Shown: positions 9,701 through 17,576 of the stretch, one piece after another | How the letters are laid out: every line of letters starts with the position of its first letter | Numbering within the stretch: the first letter of the stretch is position 1 | Program-made: the position numbers and the translations under genes | From: Stenotrophomonas geniculata ATCC 19374 = JCM 13324 | Lineage (GTDB): Bacteria; Pseudomonadota; Gammaproteobacteria; Xanthomonadales; Xanthomonadaceae | Length of the DNA stretch: 39,073 nt | Reading direction: 5' to 3' | Assembly (NCBI RefSeq): GCF_001431625.1 | Contig: NZ_LLXT01000154.1 | Coordinates: 1 to 39,073 of the forward strand | Notes under the pieces: generated by a model | What the model saw: only the letters and a program-made list of their open reading frames with translations | Told to the model about the DNA's origin: nothing | Databases searched by the model: none

Positions 9701-10553
9701 GCGGAGCCGCCATCGCGGGCATCGGTGCGCCATCGATGCGGACATCACGCAGGTCCGAATCGGTGGTCACCGCCACCGGCGCGAAATCGCGCAGGGTCAG
9801 CCACAGGTTGAGTTCGCCCTTGCCTTCGCGCAGGCGCACACCGCCGGCCGCCAGCAGCGGCGACCAGGCATGAAAATCGACCGGATCGGCGCCCAGCCAG
9901 GCCTGACCGTTGCCGCGCACGCGGTCCACGTCCAGCACCGCCGTCAACGGCAGCGCTTCGGTCTGGGCCCAGGCGCGCACGCCTAGACGCAGGCGGTCGC
10001 CATTGACCCGCAGGCGCACGTCGATGCGTGGCAGCGTGGTATCGATCCCCAGCCCCGGCGCATGCACGCCCAGGCGGCCCCCGATCACCTGCAGTTCGCC
10101 CAGACGGCGCAGCGCATCCAGCGGGTCCCCGCCATTGGCGGCCTGCGGCAGGCCACGCACCGACCAGCGGCCGTCCTCGCCCTGCTGCAGGTCCAGTGCC
10201 AAGCCACGCAGGCGCAGTTCGGTCAACGAGCGGCCGGGCAGCAGCCCGCTGTACATCGATACCAGCACCTCGGCCTCGCCGATCGCCAGGCCTTGGCCGG
10301 CGCCAATGCGCAGGCCCTTGAGCTGCAGCAGCGGACCACGCCGGGTCCAGGCCGTCTGCAGCTGGTCGAAACGCACCGGCTGGCCGGCGCGTTCACTCAA
10401 CCAGGCGGCAATCCTGTCGGGATGGCGCTCGGCCAGCGGCAGCAGCTGGCTGAGGGTGCCCACCAGCAGTGCCAGCCCGACCAGGCCCACCGCGCAGGCG
10501 GCAATGAAATGACGGCGGATCCTTCGCAGTCGCAGGCGCGGCGGCGCGCTCAT
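6711..10553 (-). CDS. yhdP: YhdP family AsmA-like envelope protein (bridge-like lipid transport)
   Basis: A 1280-residue protein of the YhdP/TIGR02099 family. These AsmA-like proteins are anchored in the inner membrane and extend across the periplasm; with TamB and YdbH they are implicated in moving phospholipids to the outer membrane. The N-terminus has a basic cluster then one transmembrane helix (about residues 14-36, AACAVGLVGLALLVGTL). The rest is long, beta-rich and without catalytic motifs, including the DUF3971-like centre and an AsmA-like C-terminal region (QFDQTIDVNPRAGNLLTVVG followed by a glycine/alanine-rich hydrophobic hairpin). It lies between rng and tldD exactly as in E. coli, 30 bases after rng. 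Confidence 0.92.
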   Translation of the reverse strand: MSAPPRLRLRRIRRHFIAACAVGLVGLALLVGTLSQLLPLAERHPDRIAAWLSERAGQPVRFDQLQTAWTRRGPLLQLKGLRIGAGQGLAIGEAEVLVSMYSGLLPGRSLTELRLRGLALDLQQGEDGRWSVRGLPQAANGGDPLDALRRLGELQVIGGRLGVHAPGLGIDTTLPRIDVRLRVNGDRLRLGVRAWAQTEALPLTAVLDVDRVRGNGQAWLGADPVDFHAWSPLLAAGGVRLREGKGELNLWLTLRDFAPVAVTTDSDLRDVRIDGAPMPAMAAPQLQLQRLQARLRWQRQADGWALQVPRLRLKTEEGEQQLDGLQLQLGKQLRVSSGEVQAGIALRALALSDRLEPGLRRWLFLSRPQLDVRELQLAGERDGPLWAQGELQSLGFASVGNSPGLRGLGGRFEGDADGFSLQLQPQRQLQFDWPTGFGVRHDLHLAGQVVGWRDEGGGWRIGTAAMRVEGTDYAADVRGGVWFQGDGTRPWLQLAAKLDDVPMTAAKRFWIHSKMSKGATDWLDMALAGGQVRNGIGLVSGDLDDWPFDNNDGRFEATGHITNGDIRFQHDWPLMRQVDADIAFIGPGFDMHGRGDLAGVAVQKFEAGIQDFGQQPLYVRADAQSEAGRLLAMLRQSPLHKDYGDTLDNLTAAGPAHVTFDLLQPLHHDEGGGHLQGTVDLAGVKLVDKRFQLTFDNMHGQARYSNGGFGAEELAVRHLGQDGRLSLRAGGYVHDSKLAFESQLSANLDAGVLIDRAPEMAWLKPYIAGTSPWTIAVNLPKVAPGAPAPPSELRLSSDLVGTRLDLPAPLDKPAAEPLATTVAAQLPMGAGRIDVSFGQRLALAARSHNNQTGVQVTLGSDHADREPPPSGLSVNGRSPTLDALEWIGLARSGNDDDGMPLRAVDVQVGKLMLVGGVFEQTRLQLRPGAQALDVRLDGPSLAGRLTVPNADGGTISGQLDRVHWQSLPAAPDVPAAPARVQAGANDMDPAKLPPFALDIADLKFGKVVLGQAVLRTRPLANGLNVDELRFRAPDQEIDISGRWLGRSGGARTELTAQVRSEDLGGLMQNLDYGGQLRGGSGQAQLQATWSGGPSDFQLGNLQGRLDLHARNGQLLELEPGAGRVLGLLSVTQLPRRLMFDFRDFFSKGFAFNQIDGSMQFGQGMARTDKVLIEGPAANITIRGQADLRNQQFDQTIDVNPRAGNLLTVVGAVAGGPVGAALGAATNAVLSKPLGEIGARTYKVTGPWKEPKVEVIERSREKAPAPAPAIPPTVTGLPRAR

Positions 10554-10583
10554 CGGCCACCGCCGGCCTGCGGCCGGCGAGGA

Positions 10584-12071
10584 TCAGAGCAGAACAACAT
10601 CGAATTGCTCCTGCAGGTACTGCTCGTCCGCCTGGAAGCGGATGCTCTTGCCGAGGAATTCCTCCAGCTCGGCCACCGCCGCGGATTCCTCGTCGGTGAT
10701 GCGCGCGACCACCTTGGTCGAGGCGATCACCAGCAGGCGCGCGGCATCGAACTGGCGCACGGCACGGGTGATCTCGCGGAAGATCTCGTAGGTCACCGTT
10801 TCGGTGGTCTTGATGCTGCCGCGGCCGCTGCACTGCGGGCAGGTTTCCGACAGCTGGCGCTCCAGGCTTTCCACCGTGCGCTTGCGGGTCATCTCCACCA
10901 GGCCCAGCGGCGAGAAGTCGTACACCGTGGTCTTGGCATGGTCACGGGCCAGCGCCTTTTCCAGCGTACGCAATACCTGGCGGCGGTGCTCGGCATCATC
11001 CATGTCGATGAAGTCGATGATGATGATGCCGCCCAGGTTGCGCAGGCGCAGCTGCCGTGCCACCGCCTGTGCCGCTTCCAGGTTGGTGCGGAACACCGTC
11101 TCTTCCAGGTTGCGCTGGCCGAGGAACGAACCGGTGTTGACGTCGATGGTGGTCATCGCCTCGGTCTGGTCGATCACCAGGTAACCACCGGATTTCAGCG
11201 GCACCTGCTTGTCCAGCGCGCGGCCGATCTCGTCCTCCACCCCGAACATGTCGAAGATCGGGCGATCGCCGCTGTACAGCTCGATCTTCTCCGCCAGCAC
11301 CGGCATGTACTTGGCAACAAAGGCCTGCAACTGCGCGAAGGTCTCCTTGGAGTCCACCTTCACCTTGTCCACATCCTTGCGGATCAGGTCGCGTACCGAT
11401 CGCAGCGGCAGGCTCAGGTCTTCATAGATGTTGCTGCACGAGGCCGCTTCGCGGCCACGACGCTCGACCACGTTCCATACGCGCGACAGGTAGGCGATGT
11501 CCTCGGCGATGGCTTCGGCCGGCTGGCCCTCGGCATTGGTACGCACGATGTAGCCGTAGCCCCCGTGCTGCGCCGACAGTTCGGTGACCAGCGCCTTCAG
11601 GCGCGCACGCTCGGTTTCATCCTCGATGCGCGCCGACACGCCCACCACCTTGGACTGCGGCAGCAGCACCATGTAGCGCGAGGGAATGCTGATCTGGGTG
11701 GTCAGGCGGGCGCCCTTGGTGCCGATCGGATCCTTCACCACCTGCACCACGATGTCCTGGCCGTCGCGCAGGAGCTCGACGATCGGCACGCTGGACGGCG
11801 GCGGCAGCGTGGTGTTCTCGGTGTCGGCACTGGCTACCGGCGCCGGCCGCACCACGTCGTTGGCGTGCAGGAACGCGGCACGCTCCAGCCCGACTTCGAC
11901 GAAGGCCGCCTGCATGCCGGGCATCACCCGCTGTACCTTGCCCTTGTAGATGTTGCCGACCACACCCCGGCGCCAGCCGCGCTCGATGTGCAGTTCCTGC
12001 AGCATGCCATTTTCGATCACCGCGACCCGGGTCTCGCGCGGGGTCACATTGACCAGGATTTCCTCAGACAT
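10584..12071 (-). CDS. rng: Ribonuclease G
   Basis: RNase G is an endoribonuclease of the RNase E family that processes the 5' end of 16S rRNA and degrades some mRNAs. The S1-like RNA-binding region lies near residues 35-120 ([20 protein letters not shown]). Magnesium-binding aspartates are visible at D310 in TTIDVNTGS and D353 in [10 protein letters not shown], and the zinc-link cysteines are C411 and C414 in CPQCSGRG. The 495-residue length fits RNase G rather than RNase E, as there is no long scaffold tail. I choose ATG 12071 because GGGAGG stands about 7 bases upstream; this overlaps the end of maf by 8 bases, implying coupling. Confidence 0.96.
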   Translation of the reverse strand: MSEEILVNVTPRETRVAVIENGMLQELHIERGWRRGVVGNIYKGKVQRVMPGMQAAFVEVGLERAAFLHANDVVRPAPVASADTENTTLPPPSSVPIVELLRDGQDIVVQVVKDPIGTKGARLTTQISIPSRYMVLLPQSKVVGVSARIEDETERARLKALVTELSAQHGGYGYIVRTNAEGQPAEAIAEDIAYLSRVWNVVERRGREAASCSNIYEDLSLPLRSVRDLIRKDVDKVKVDSKETFAQLQAFVAKYMPVLAEKIELYSGDRPIFDMFGVEDEIGRALDKQVPLKSGGYLVIDQTEAMTTIDVNTGSFLGQRNLEETVFRTNLEAAQAVARQLRLRNLGGIIIIDFIDMDDAEHRRQVLRTLEKALARDHAKTTVYDFSPLGLVEMTRKRTVESLERQLSETCPQCSGRGSIKTTETVTYEIFREITRAVRQFDAARLLVIASTKVVARITDEESAAVAELEEFLGKSIRFQADEQYLQEQFDVVLL

Positions 12072-12672
12072 CGGCAGCCTCCCTGGCGGCATCGGCAGTG
12101 GGGGCCGGCACGCCACAGCGCGCCAGCAAACGATCGGTGTGCAGCAACGGCAGCCCCATCACCCCGGAGTAACTCCCGGACAGGTGCTCGATCCAGCGCT
12201 CGGCCCCGCCCTGGATGGCGTAGGCGCCCGCCTTGTCCAGCGGTTCGCCGGTGGCCACGTAGGCGGCGATGTCGGCGGCATCGATCGGGGCGAAGGTCAC
12301 TTCGGAAATGACCAGCTCGCTGTCCAGCCCGTCCGCGCCGACCACCACCACGGCGGTCATTACCTGATGGGTACGCCCGGCAAGACGTGCCAGCATCGCG
12401 CGCGCGTCGGCAGCATCGACAGGCTTGCCGAACACCTCGCCGTCCAGCACCACCTCGGTATCCGAGCCAAGCACCCGCGCCTGCGGGTCATCGGCCAGCA
12501 CCCGGGCCAGGCCGGCGCGCGCCTTGTCGGCGGCGACCCGGCAGACATACTGTTCGGCGCTTTCAGCGGGCGCGCGCTGCTCGACGACCTCCAGGTCCAA
12601 GGCCTGGAAGGGGCGTCCGAGTCGGGCCAGCAGCTGGTTGCGTCGGGGGGAGCGGGAAGCAAGGTAGAGCAT
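12064..12672 (-). CDS. maf: Maf nucleotide pyrophosphatase (YhdE type)
   Basis: Maf proteins hydrolyse nucleoside triphosphates to monophosphates, clearing dTTP, UTP or modified nucleotides; YhdE-type members prefer dTTP/UTP. The hallmark SRSPRR is at residues 6-11, followed by the catalytic [16 protein letters not shown] block and the C-terminal [11 protein letters not shown] signature. From ATG 12672 the product is 202 residues, the usual size; an open upstream extension to 12735 adds 21 unlikely residues. There is no Shine-Dalgarno, but a TATGCT hexamer ends 6 bases before the ATG. It heads the maf-rng-yhdP-tldD block; mreBCD, its usual upstream neighbours in E. coli, are absent. Confidence 0.94.
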   Translation of the reverse strand: MLYLASRSPRRNQLLARLGRPFQALDLEVVEQRAPAESAEQYVCRVAADKARAGLARVLADDPQARVLGSDTEVVLDGEVFGKPVDAADARAMLARLAGRTHQVMTAVVVVGADGLDSELVISEVTFAPIDAADIAAYVATGEPLDKAGAYAIQGGAERWIEHLSGSYSGVMGLPLLHTDRLLARCGVPAPTADAAREAADV

Positions 12673-12678
12673 CGGCAC

Positions 12679-12684
12679 AGCATA
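12679..12684 (-). promoter_or_regulatory. Possible -10 element of maf (leaderless spacing)
   Basis: TATGCT on the minus strand ends 6 bases before the maf ATG, where no ribosome site is visible. It would place the transcription start at the ATG. No good -35 at 16-18 bases was found, so this is tentative. Confidence 0.3.
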
Positions 12685-12803
12685 ACCTGAGGCTGCCACC
12701 TGAATCGTCGGCAACCCGTCCCGGAACGTACCCAACCCCGAACGGGCTCACAGCGCGTTCATCGCTACGACACCACCCTCAACGGCACAACAAGGAGTTC
12801 TCC

Positions 12804-13541
12804 ATGCGCCTGACCGCCACCCCGCTGCTGCTCGCCCTGTCCCTCGCCCTTGGAACCTCGATGACCGCCCATGCTGCCCCGTCGTCGCCGTCGATCGCCG
12901 CTCCGGCCGAAGGCACCCTGCTGAACATCTCGGCCAACGCCGAGGCCACCCGCGTGCCGGACGTGGCCACCCTGTCGGCCGGCGTGGTCACCCAGGCCGC
13001 CGATGGCAACAGCGCCATGCGCCAGAACGCCCAGCAGATGGACAAGGTACTGGCCGCGATCAAGGCCGCCGGCATCGCCGAGCGCGACGTGCAGACCAGT
13101 GGCGTCAGCCTCAACCCGCAGTACCGCTATGCCGACAACGAAGCGCCGAAGATCACCGGCTACCAGGCCAGCAACACGGTCAGCCTGAAGGTGCGCGACA
13201 TCGCCAAGCTGGGCAAGGTGCTGGACGCACTGGCTGCGCAGGGCGCCAACCAGATCAATGGCCCCAGCTTCGAGATCGACCAGCCGGAACCGGTCTATGA
13301 CGAAGCCCGCCTGGCTGCACTGAAGAAGGCCCAGGCCCGCGCCCAGACCTATGCAAAGTCGCTGGGCCTGCAGGTGCGCCGCATCGTCAGCATTTCCGAG
13401 AACGCCGGCGGCGGCTACCGCCCGATGCCGATGATGCGGGCCATGTCGGCCGGCGCGGCGATGGACAAGGCCACCCCGGTCGCACCGGGTGAATCGACCG
13501 TCTCGGTCAACCTGGACGTGGTGTTCGAACTGGGTCGCTGA
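12804..13541 (+). CDS. Periplasmic SIMPL domain protein (DUF541)
   Basis: A 245-residue secreted protein of the SIMPL/DUF541 family (E. coli YggE is a member). The precise function is unknown; members have been linked to oxidative stress. A clear signal peptide occupies about residues 1-22 (hydrophobic LLLALSLALGTSMTAHA with an Ala-x-Ala cleavage site). The mature part shows the family pattern: NAEATRVPDVATLSAGV, YQASNTVSLKVRDIAKLG, and EARLAALKKAQARAQTYAKSLG. ATG 12804 has a perfect AAGGAG (12792-12797) upstream. It diverges from maf across a 131-base gap and ends in a strong terminator. Confidence 0.93.
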   Translation: MRLTATPLLLALSLALGTSMTAHAAPSSPSIAAPAEGTLLNISANAEATRVPDVATLSAGVVTQAADGNSAMRQNAQQMDKVLAAIKAAGIAERDVQTSGVSLNPQYRYADNEAPKITGYQASNTVSLKVRDIAKLGKVLDALAAQGANQINGPSFEIDQPEPVYDEARLAALKKAQARAQTYAKSLGLQVRRIVSISENAGGGYRPMPMMRAMSAGAAMDKATPVAPGESTVSVNLDVVFELGR

Positions 13542-13561
13542 TCCCGTTCGTCATTGCCGGC

Positions 13562-13594
13562 AAAGGCGGATCCCGCAGGGGATCCGCCTTTTTT
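13562..13594 (+). terminator. Intrinsic terminator of the SIMPL gene
   Basis: Arms AAAGGCGGATCCC (13562-13574) and GGGATCCGCCTTT (13579-13591) form a perfect 13-base stem with a GCAG loop and a six-T run (13589-13594). It is 20 bases after the stop codon. The remaining 164 bases before the TonB gene contain no feature I can recognise except its ribosome site. Confidence 0.93.
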
Positions 13595-13758
13595 CATGTC
13601 CGCAGCCGGCACTGGCTGAAGGCCAGCCCAACGATCGCCCCCCTGCCTCTAGGCAGTGGCCGCCATGTCGCGCTACTGATGGACTGCCAGCCGCGTGCGG
13701 CAACCCCGCCACGGGCCCTGGTGCGTTGAGGACTTCGTCACTGGCATGGAGGTGGACC

Positions 13759-14409
13759 ATGGTTCGTACGTATCCCGTTGCATCCCCGCAGTTCGACCCC
13801 GCCCGCGTTGCCGCCTGGAGCGCGGCCATCGCCCTGCATCTGCTGGCCTTCCTGCTGCTGCTGATCCCGGCGACCTACCAGGCTGTGCAGGTCCCGCGTG
13901 ACAAGACTGCGGTCAGGCTGATCGAGAAGATCCCGCCACCGCCCACGCCGCCGGTTCCGATCCCGCCGAAAGAGATCGTCCAGGTGGTGCCCAAACCGCG
14001 GACGCAGCCGGTGGTACCGCCGCTGCCCGCACCCACCGCGACCGTAGAGGAAACCCAGGGCATCGCACTGCCGGCCGCCGAACCGGCCCCGCCCCAGCTC
14101 GCACCGAGCATCGATACCGCCACACCACTGGCCGGCGCCCAGCTGCAATACCGCAGCGCCCCGCCGCCGGCCTACCCGCTGGCGGCACTGCGCAACCGCG
14201 AGCAGGGTACGGTGCTGTTGCGGGTAGAGGTGGACACCCACGGGCAGCCGGCGGTGGTCAGCATCGAGCGCAGCAGTGGCTCGCGCAGCCTGGACCAGGC
14301 CGCACGCCAGCAGGTGCTCAGGCACTGGCGCTTCGAGCCGGCCCAGCGTGATGGCGTGGCCGTGCCGGCCATCGGCATGGTGCCGGTGCAGTTCTCGCTG
14401 CCGGACTGA
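13759..14409 (+). CDS. TonB family energy transducer
   Basis: A 216-residue TonB-like protein, which would carry proton-motive energy from an ExbB-ExbD complex in the inner membrane to outer-membrane receptors. One transmembrane helix lies near residues 18-38 (WSAAIALHLLAFLLLLIPA), followed by a proline-rich periplasmic linker (PPPPTPPVPIPPKE, then PVVPPLPAP). The C-terminal TonB domain has the expected YPLAALRNREQGTVLLRVEV opening and the HWRFEPAQRDG motif. GGAGG stands 6 bases before ATG 13759. No exbB or exbD is adjacent. The large TonB-dependent receptor directly downstream is an obvious candidate client, though they are separated by hairpins. Confidence 0.92.
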   Translation: MVRTYPVASPQFDPARVAAWSAAIALHLLAFLLLLIPATYQAVQVPRDKTAVRLIEKIPPPPTPPVPIPPKEIVQVVPKPRTQPVVPPLPAPTATVEETQGIALPAAEPAPPQLAPSIDTATPLAGAQLQYRSAPPPAYPLAALRNREQGTVLLRVEVDTHGQPAVVSIERSSGSRSLDQAARQQVLRHWRFEPAQRDGVAVPAIGMVPVQFSLPD

Positions 14410-14416
14410 AGTGATC

Positions 14417-14471
14417 GCCGGCCCGGCCATCTGCCGGGCCGGCCCTTCCGTCCGGGCGGGCACGGACGGAA
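14417..14471 (+). terminator. Tandem hairpins after the TonB gene
   Basis: The first stem pairs GCCGGCCCGG (14417-14426) with CCGGGCCGGC (14434-14443). The second pairs TTCCGTCC (14446-14453) with GGACGGAA (14464-14471). Neither has a T run, so termination is likely but not certain. The two probably separate TonB from the receptor's own promoter, which may lie in the A+T-rich patch at about 14480-14510. Confidence 0.6.
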
Positions 14472-14589
14472 CAGGATCAACTGTTATTGATTAAGCAAAA
14501 ATTCACGACTTCGTCACCCGCCGGAAACCTAGATTGGTCCGTCCCGGAATCTACCGGAGACAGCCCTCAACGCTACGGTTTTCCAGTTA

Positions 14590-14595
14590 GGAGAG
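14590..14595 (+). promoter_or_regulatory. Ribosome binding site fixing the receptor start
   Basis: GGAGAG lies 5-7 bases before GTG 14601 and is the only good Shine-Dalgarno in this leader. It favours GTG 14601 over the upstream in-frame start at 14487, whose extra 38 residues do not look like a signal sequence. Confidence 0.65.
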
Positions 14596-14600
14596 AAGCT

Positions 14601-17438
14601 GTGAAACACCTGATCCAACGGCCCGCCAGCCGCCGCCGCACCACCCTGGCATCGTCCATCACCCATATCCTTACCGGCGGCACCCTGCTGCTGGTTGGCG
14701 CCGTGGCTTCCACCTCCGCTTTCGCGCAGGAGAAGGCCACCAACCTGGACCGCATCACGGTCACCGGTTCGAACATCCCGCGCACCAACACTGAAACACC
14801 GTCCCCGGTGCAGGTGGTGACCCGCCAGGAAATCGACCGCACCGGCAAGACCACGGTTGCCGAGTACCTGCAGACCATCACCGCCAATGGCGCCGGCTCT
14901 ATTCCCAAATCGTTCGGCAACGGCTTCGCCGGCGGTGGCGCCGGCATTTCGCTGCGTGGCCTGGGCGCGGGTTCAACCCTTGTCCTGTTGAATGGTCGCC
15001 GCATGGCCACCTACGGCCTGGCCGATGACGGCCAGAAGGTCTTCACCGACCTGAGCACCATCCCGCTCGACGCCGTTGAACGCGTGGAAGTGCTGAAGGA
15101 CGGCGCCTCGGCGATCTATGGCTCCGACGCCATCGCTGGCGTGGTCAACATCATCCTGCGCAGCGACTTCCAGGGCGCGATCCTTCGCGGCTCCTACGGC
15201 CTGTCCGGCGACAGCGATGGCGATACCAAGAAAGCGACCCTGACCGCCGGTACCGGCGACATGGCCACCGACGGATGGAACGCCTTCTTCAGCCTGGATG
15301 TCGGCAAGAGCGACGCAATCAAGATCAGCGACCGCAAGAACCGCAAGTGGATCGGTACCGGCGACACCCGCCAGTGGGGCTATGGCAACAATGCCCAGTT
15401 CCTGGGTGGCGCCTTCCTCAGCGGCAAGACCCGCGGCGGCGTTGGTCCCAATGGCTCGGTGTACGACGACCGCAATGTCACCGACAAGAATCCGGCCACC
15501 CTCGTGCCACTGCCTGGCTGCCAGGGCCTGACCACCATCGGTGGCCAGACCGACGCCTCGGTCGCCGCGCAGGGCTGCCTGTGGGATCCGGCACAGCTGT
15601 ATCGCGACATCTCGCCGGAAGAGAAGTACGTCAATGTGTTCGGCCGCGCCAGCTTCGCGTTTGGTGAAGGTGGCGAGATCTACACCGAGATCGGCTACTC
15701 GAAGAAGGAAACCACCTTCAGCAACACGCCGTCCGCCGCGTCCGGCGGCTGGGGTTATCCCGGCGGCCCGGTCAACGGCAACAGCGGTCCGGGCGCCGTG
15801 GTGCTTGGCCCCAATCATCCTGACCGGCCTGCCGGCCTCGGTACCGGCCCGTTGCGCCTGCGCTACAGCGCTTGGGACGTCGGCCCCCGCGTGACCGACA
15901 ACACCAACGAGTTCAATCGTTTCCTGGTCGGCGTCAAGGGCAACTGGGGTGACTGGAGCTACGACACCGCCTACCTGCACTCGGGCACCGACCTGGTCAA
16001 CGAGCGCACCGGCTTCCTGCGCTACAGCGCCGTGAAGTGTGCACTGGGTGACGCGAACTGTGCCGGTGGCGTATGGCGCATCGGCGACAACGCCAACCTG
16101 AACTCCCAGGCGCTGTACGACTACATCTCGCCGAAGATCAGCGCACGTGCCAAGTCCAGCCTGGACATGTTCGACTTCACCGTGTCGCGCAGCCTGATGG
16201 ACCTGAAGGGTGGCCCGCTGGGCCTGGCGATCGGTACCGAGTGGCGCAAGACCAGCAACAGCCTGACCCCGCAGACCTACACCGACACGGGTGACATCAT
16301 CGGCCTGGGCTACTCGGCCTATGACGGCACGCAGAACGTGTACGCCGGTTACGTCGAACTGTCGGCACCGGTGCTGGAGCAGTTGGAACTGTCCGCTGCA
16401 CTGCGCTACGACAAGTATGAGAGCGGTGAAGGCAAGGCCACGCCGAAGCTGGGTGTGAAGTGGACGCCGGCCGACTGGATCGCCCTGCGCGCCAGCTACG
16501 CCGAAGGCTTCCGCGCGCCGAACCCGGCCGAGAACGGCGATGGTGGCCTGGCCGCCTTCTCCACTGCCTCGGATCCGATCCGTTGCCCGGACGGTGAAAA
16601 CCCGGCCCCGGGTGCTTCGCCGGACGACTGCGGCTCGCAGTCGGTTGCGATCATCACCCGCCCGAACAAGGACCTGAAGCCGGAAGAGTCGAAGAGCTAC
16701 TCGGTGGGTATCGTGCTGCAGCCCACCCGCTCCACCTCGTTGACCGTCGATGCCTGGGAAATCAAGCGCACCAACGAGATCGCCCAGGGCGATACCGATG
16801 ATGCGATCCGGGCTGGCAATGTCCTGCGCGACAACAACCTGCTCAACGGCGTCGCCGGTACCGGCAGCATCCTGGCCGTCAACACCGCCTACATCAACGC
16901 CAGTTCCTCGCGCGTTCGCGGTATCGACACCGACATCCGCCAGACCTTCGACATCGGCCCGGGCCAGCTGGAGATGGATCTGCAGTGGAGCCACCTGCTG
17001 AAGTTCGAGCGCACCAGCGGTACCAGCACCGATGACTTCCTGGGCACGCACGGCAACTGCGACGTGACCAACTGCATCGGCACGCCGAAGGACCGCATCA
17101 ACTTCGGTACCACCTGGAAGCAGGGCCCGTGGAGTGTCAGCGGCGTGGCCAACTACATCTCCAGCATGGAAAACACTGACAAGCGCGGCGGCAAGTACCA
17201 GTTCTTCTATGCCGATGGATCGCCGGTGAAGAAGATCTCTTCGTTCACCACCTTCGACCTTTCCGGCCGTTGGGCAATCACCGAAGCGTTCGAGCTGAAT
17301 GCTTCGGTCGAGAACGTCTTCGACCGAATTGCTCCGCTGGATCCGCTGACCTATGGCGGCGTGAACTACAACCCGATGCACTTCAGTGGTGCCATCGGTC
17401 GCTACTTCACCGTCGGTGCCAAGTACACCTTCAAGTAA
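14601..17438 (+). CDS. TonB-dependent outer-membrane receptor
   Basis: A 945-residue TonB-dependent receptor, an outer-membrane beta-barrel that imports a ligand too large or scarce for porins. A long signal sequence (basic RPASRRR, then a hydrophobic stretch ending in AFAQ) is followed by a TonB-box-like DRITVTGSNI. The plug domain contains the classic SLRGLGAGSTLVLLNGRRMA and ERVEVLKDGASAIYGSDAIA blocks. The barrel ends in a C-terminal aromatic/charged strand, GRYFTVGAKYTFK. This subfamily is abundant in Xanthomonadaceae and often takes up carbohydrates or peptides, but the ligand cannot be read here. Several cysteine pairs occur in predicted extracellular loops. Its neighbours are a TonB gene upstream and an amino-acid permease downstream. 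Confidence 0.95.
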   Translation: MKHLIQRPASRRRTTLASSITHILTGGTLLLVGAVASTSAFAQEKATNLDRITVTGSNIPRTNTETPSPVQVVTRQEIDRTGKTTVAEYLQTITANGAGSIPKSFGNGFAGGGAGISLRGLGAGSTLVLLNGRRMATYGLADDGQKVFTDLSTIPLDAVERVEVLKDGASAIYGSDAIAGVVNIILRSDFQGAILRGSYGLSGDSDGDTKKATLTAGTGDMATDGWNAFFSLDVGKSDAIKISDRKNRKWIGTGDTRQWGYGNNAQFLGGAFLSGKTRGGVGPNGSVYDDRNVTDKNPATLVPLPGCQGLTTIGGQTDASVAAQGCLWDPAQLYRDISPEEKYVNVFGRASFAFGEGGEIYTEIGYSKKETTFSNTPSAASGGWGYPGGPVNGNSGPGAVVLGPNHPDRPAGLGTGPLRLRYSAWDVGPRVTDNTNEFNRFLVGVKGNWGDWSYDTAYLHSGTDLVNERTGFLRYSAVKCALGDANCAGGVWRIGDNANLNSQALYDYISPKISARAKSSLDMFDFTVSRSLMDLKGGPLGLAIGTEWRKTSNSLTPQTYTDTGDIIGLGYSAYDGTQNVYAGYVELSAPVLEQLELSAALRYDKYESGEGKATPKLGVKWTPADWIALRASYAEGFRAPNPAENGDGGLAAFSTASDPIRCPDGENPAPGASPDDCGSQSVAIITRPNKDLKPEESKSYSVGIVLQPTRSTSLTVDAWEIKRTNEIAQGDTDDAIRAGNVLRDNNLLNGVAGTGSILAVNTAYINASSSRVRGIDTDIRQTFDIGPGQLEMDLQWSHLLKFERTSGTSTDDFLGTHGNCDVTNCIGTPKDRINFGTTWKQGPWSVSGVANYISSMENTDKRGGKYQFFYADGSPVKKISSFTTFDLSGRWAITEAFELNASVENVFDRIAPLDPLTYGGVNYNPMHFSGAIGRYFTVGAKYTFK

Positions 17439-17468
17439 TACAGGCAACACGCTTCAACGCATCACCTT

Positions 17469-17498
17469 CGAAGGCCCGGGCAGCTGCCCGGGCCTTCG
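17469..17498 (+). terminator. 30-base perfect palindrome after the receptor gene
   Basis: CGAAGGCCCGGGCAG (17469-17483) is followed immediately by its exact reverse complement (17484-17498). Folded, it gives a very stable GC-rich hairpin about 30 bases after the receptor stop codon. It probably terminates receptor transcription on the plus strand, though the T content after it is poor. Confidence 0.75.
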
Positions 17499-17576
17499 TC
17501 GTTCTGCCCCTTGCAGGCATGTTCACGGGCACAGGGCTACCGTGTGCACGCGGCATCACCGCCGCAGGGGATCTCC

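Noticed and set aside
7665..9986. Very long plus-strand open frame opposite yhdP
   Set aside because: Composition is biased, with no motif, and the minus-strand yhdP reading matches a known family over its whole length.
10062..12311. Long plus-strand open frame opposite rng and yhdP
   Set aside because: It crosses two recognised genes in antisense and has no domain.
14973..17450. Long minus-strand open frame opposite the receptor gene
   Set aside because: The plus-strand frame has clear plug and barrel motifs; this one is its low-information complement.
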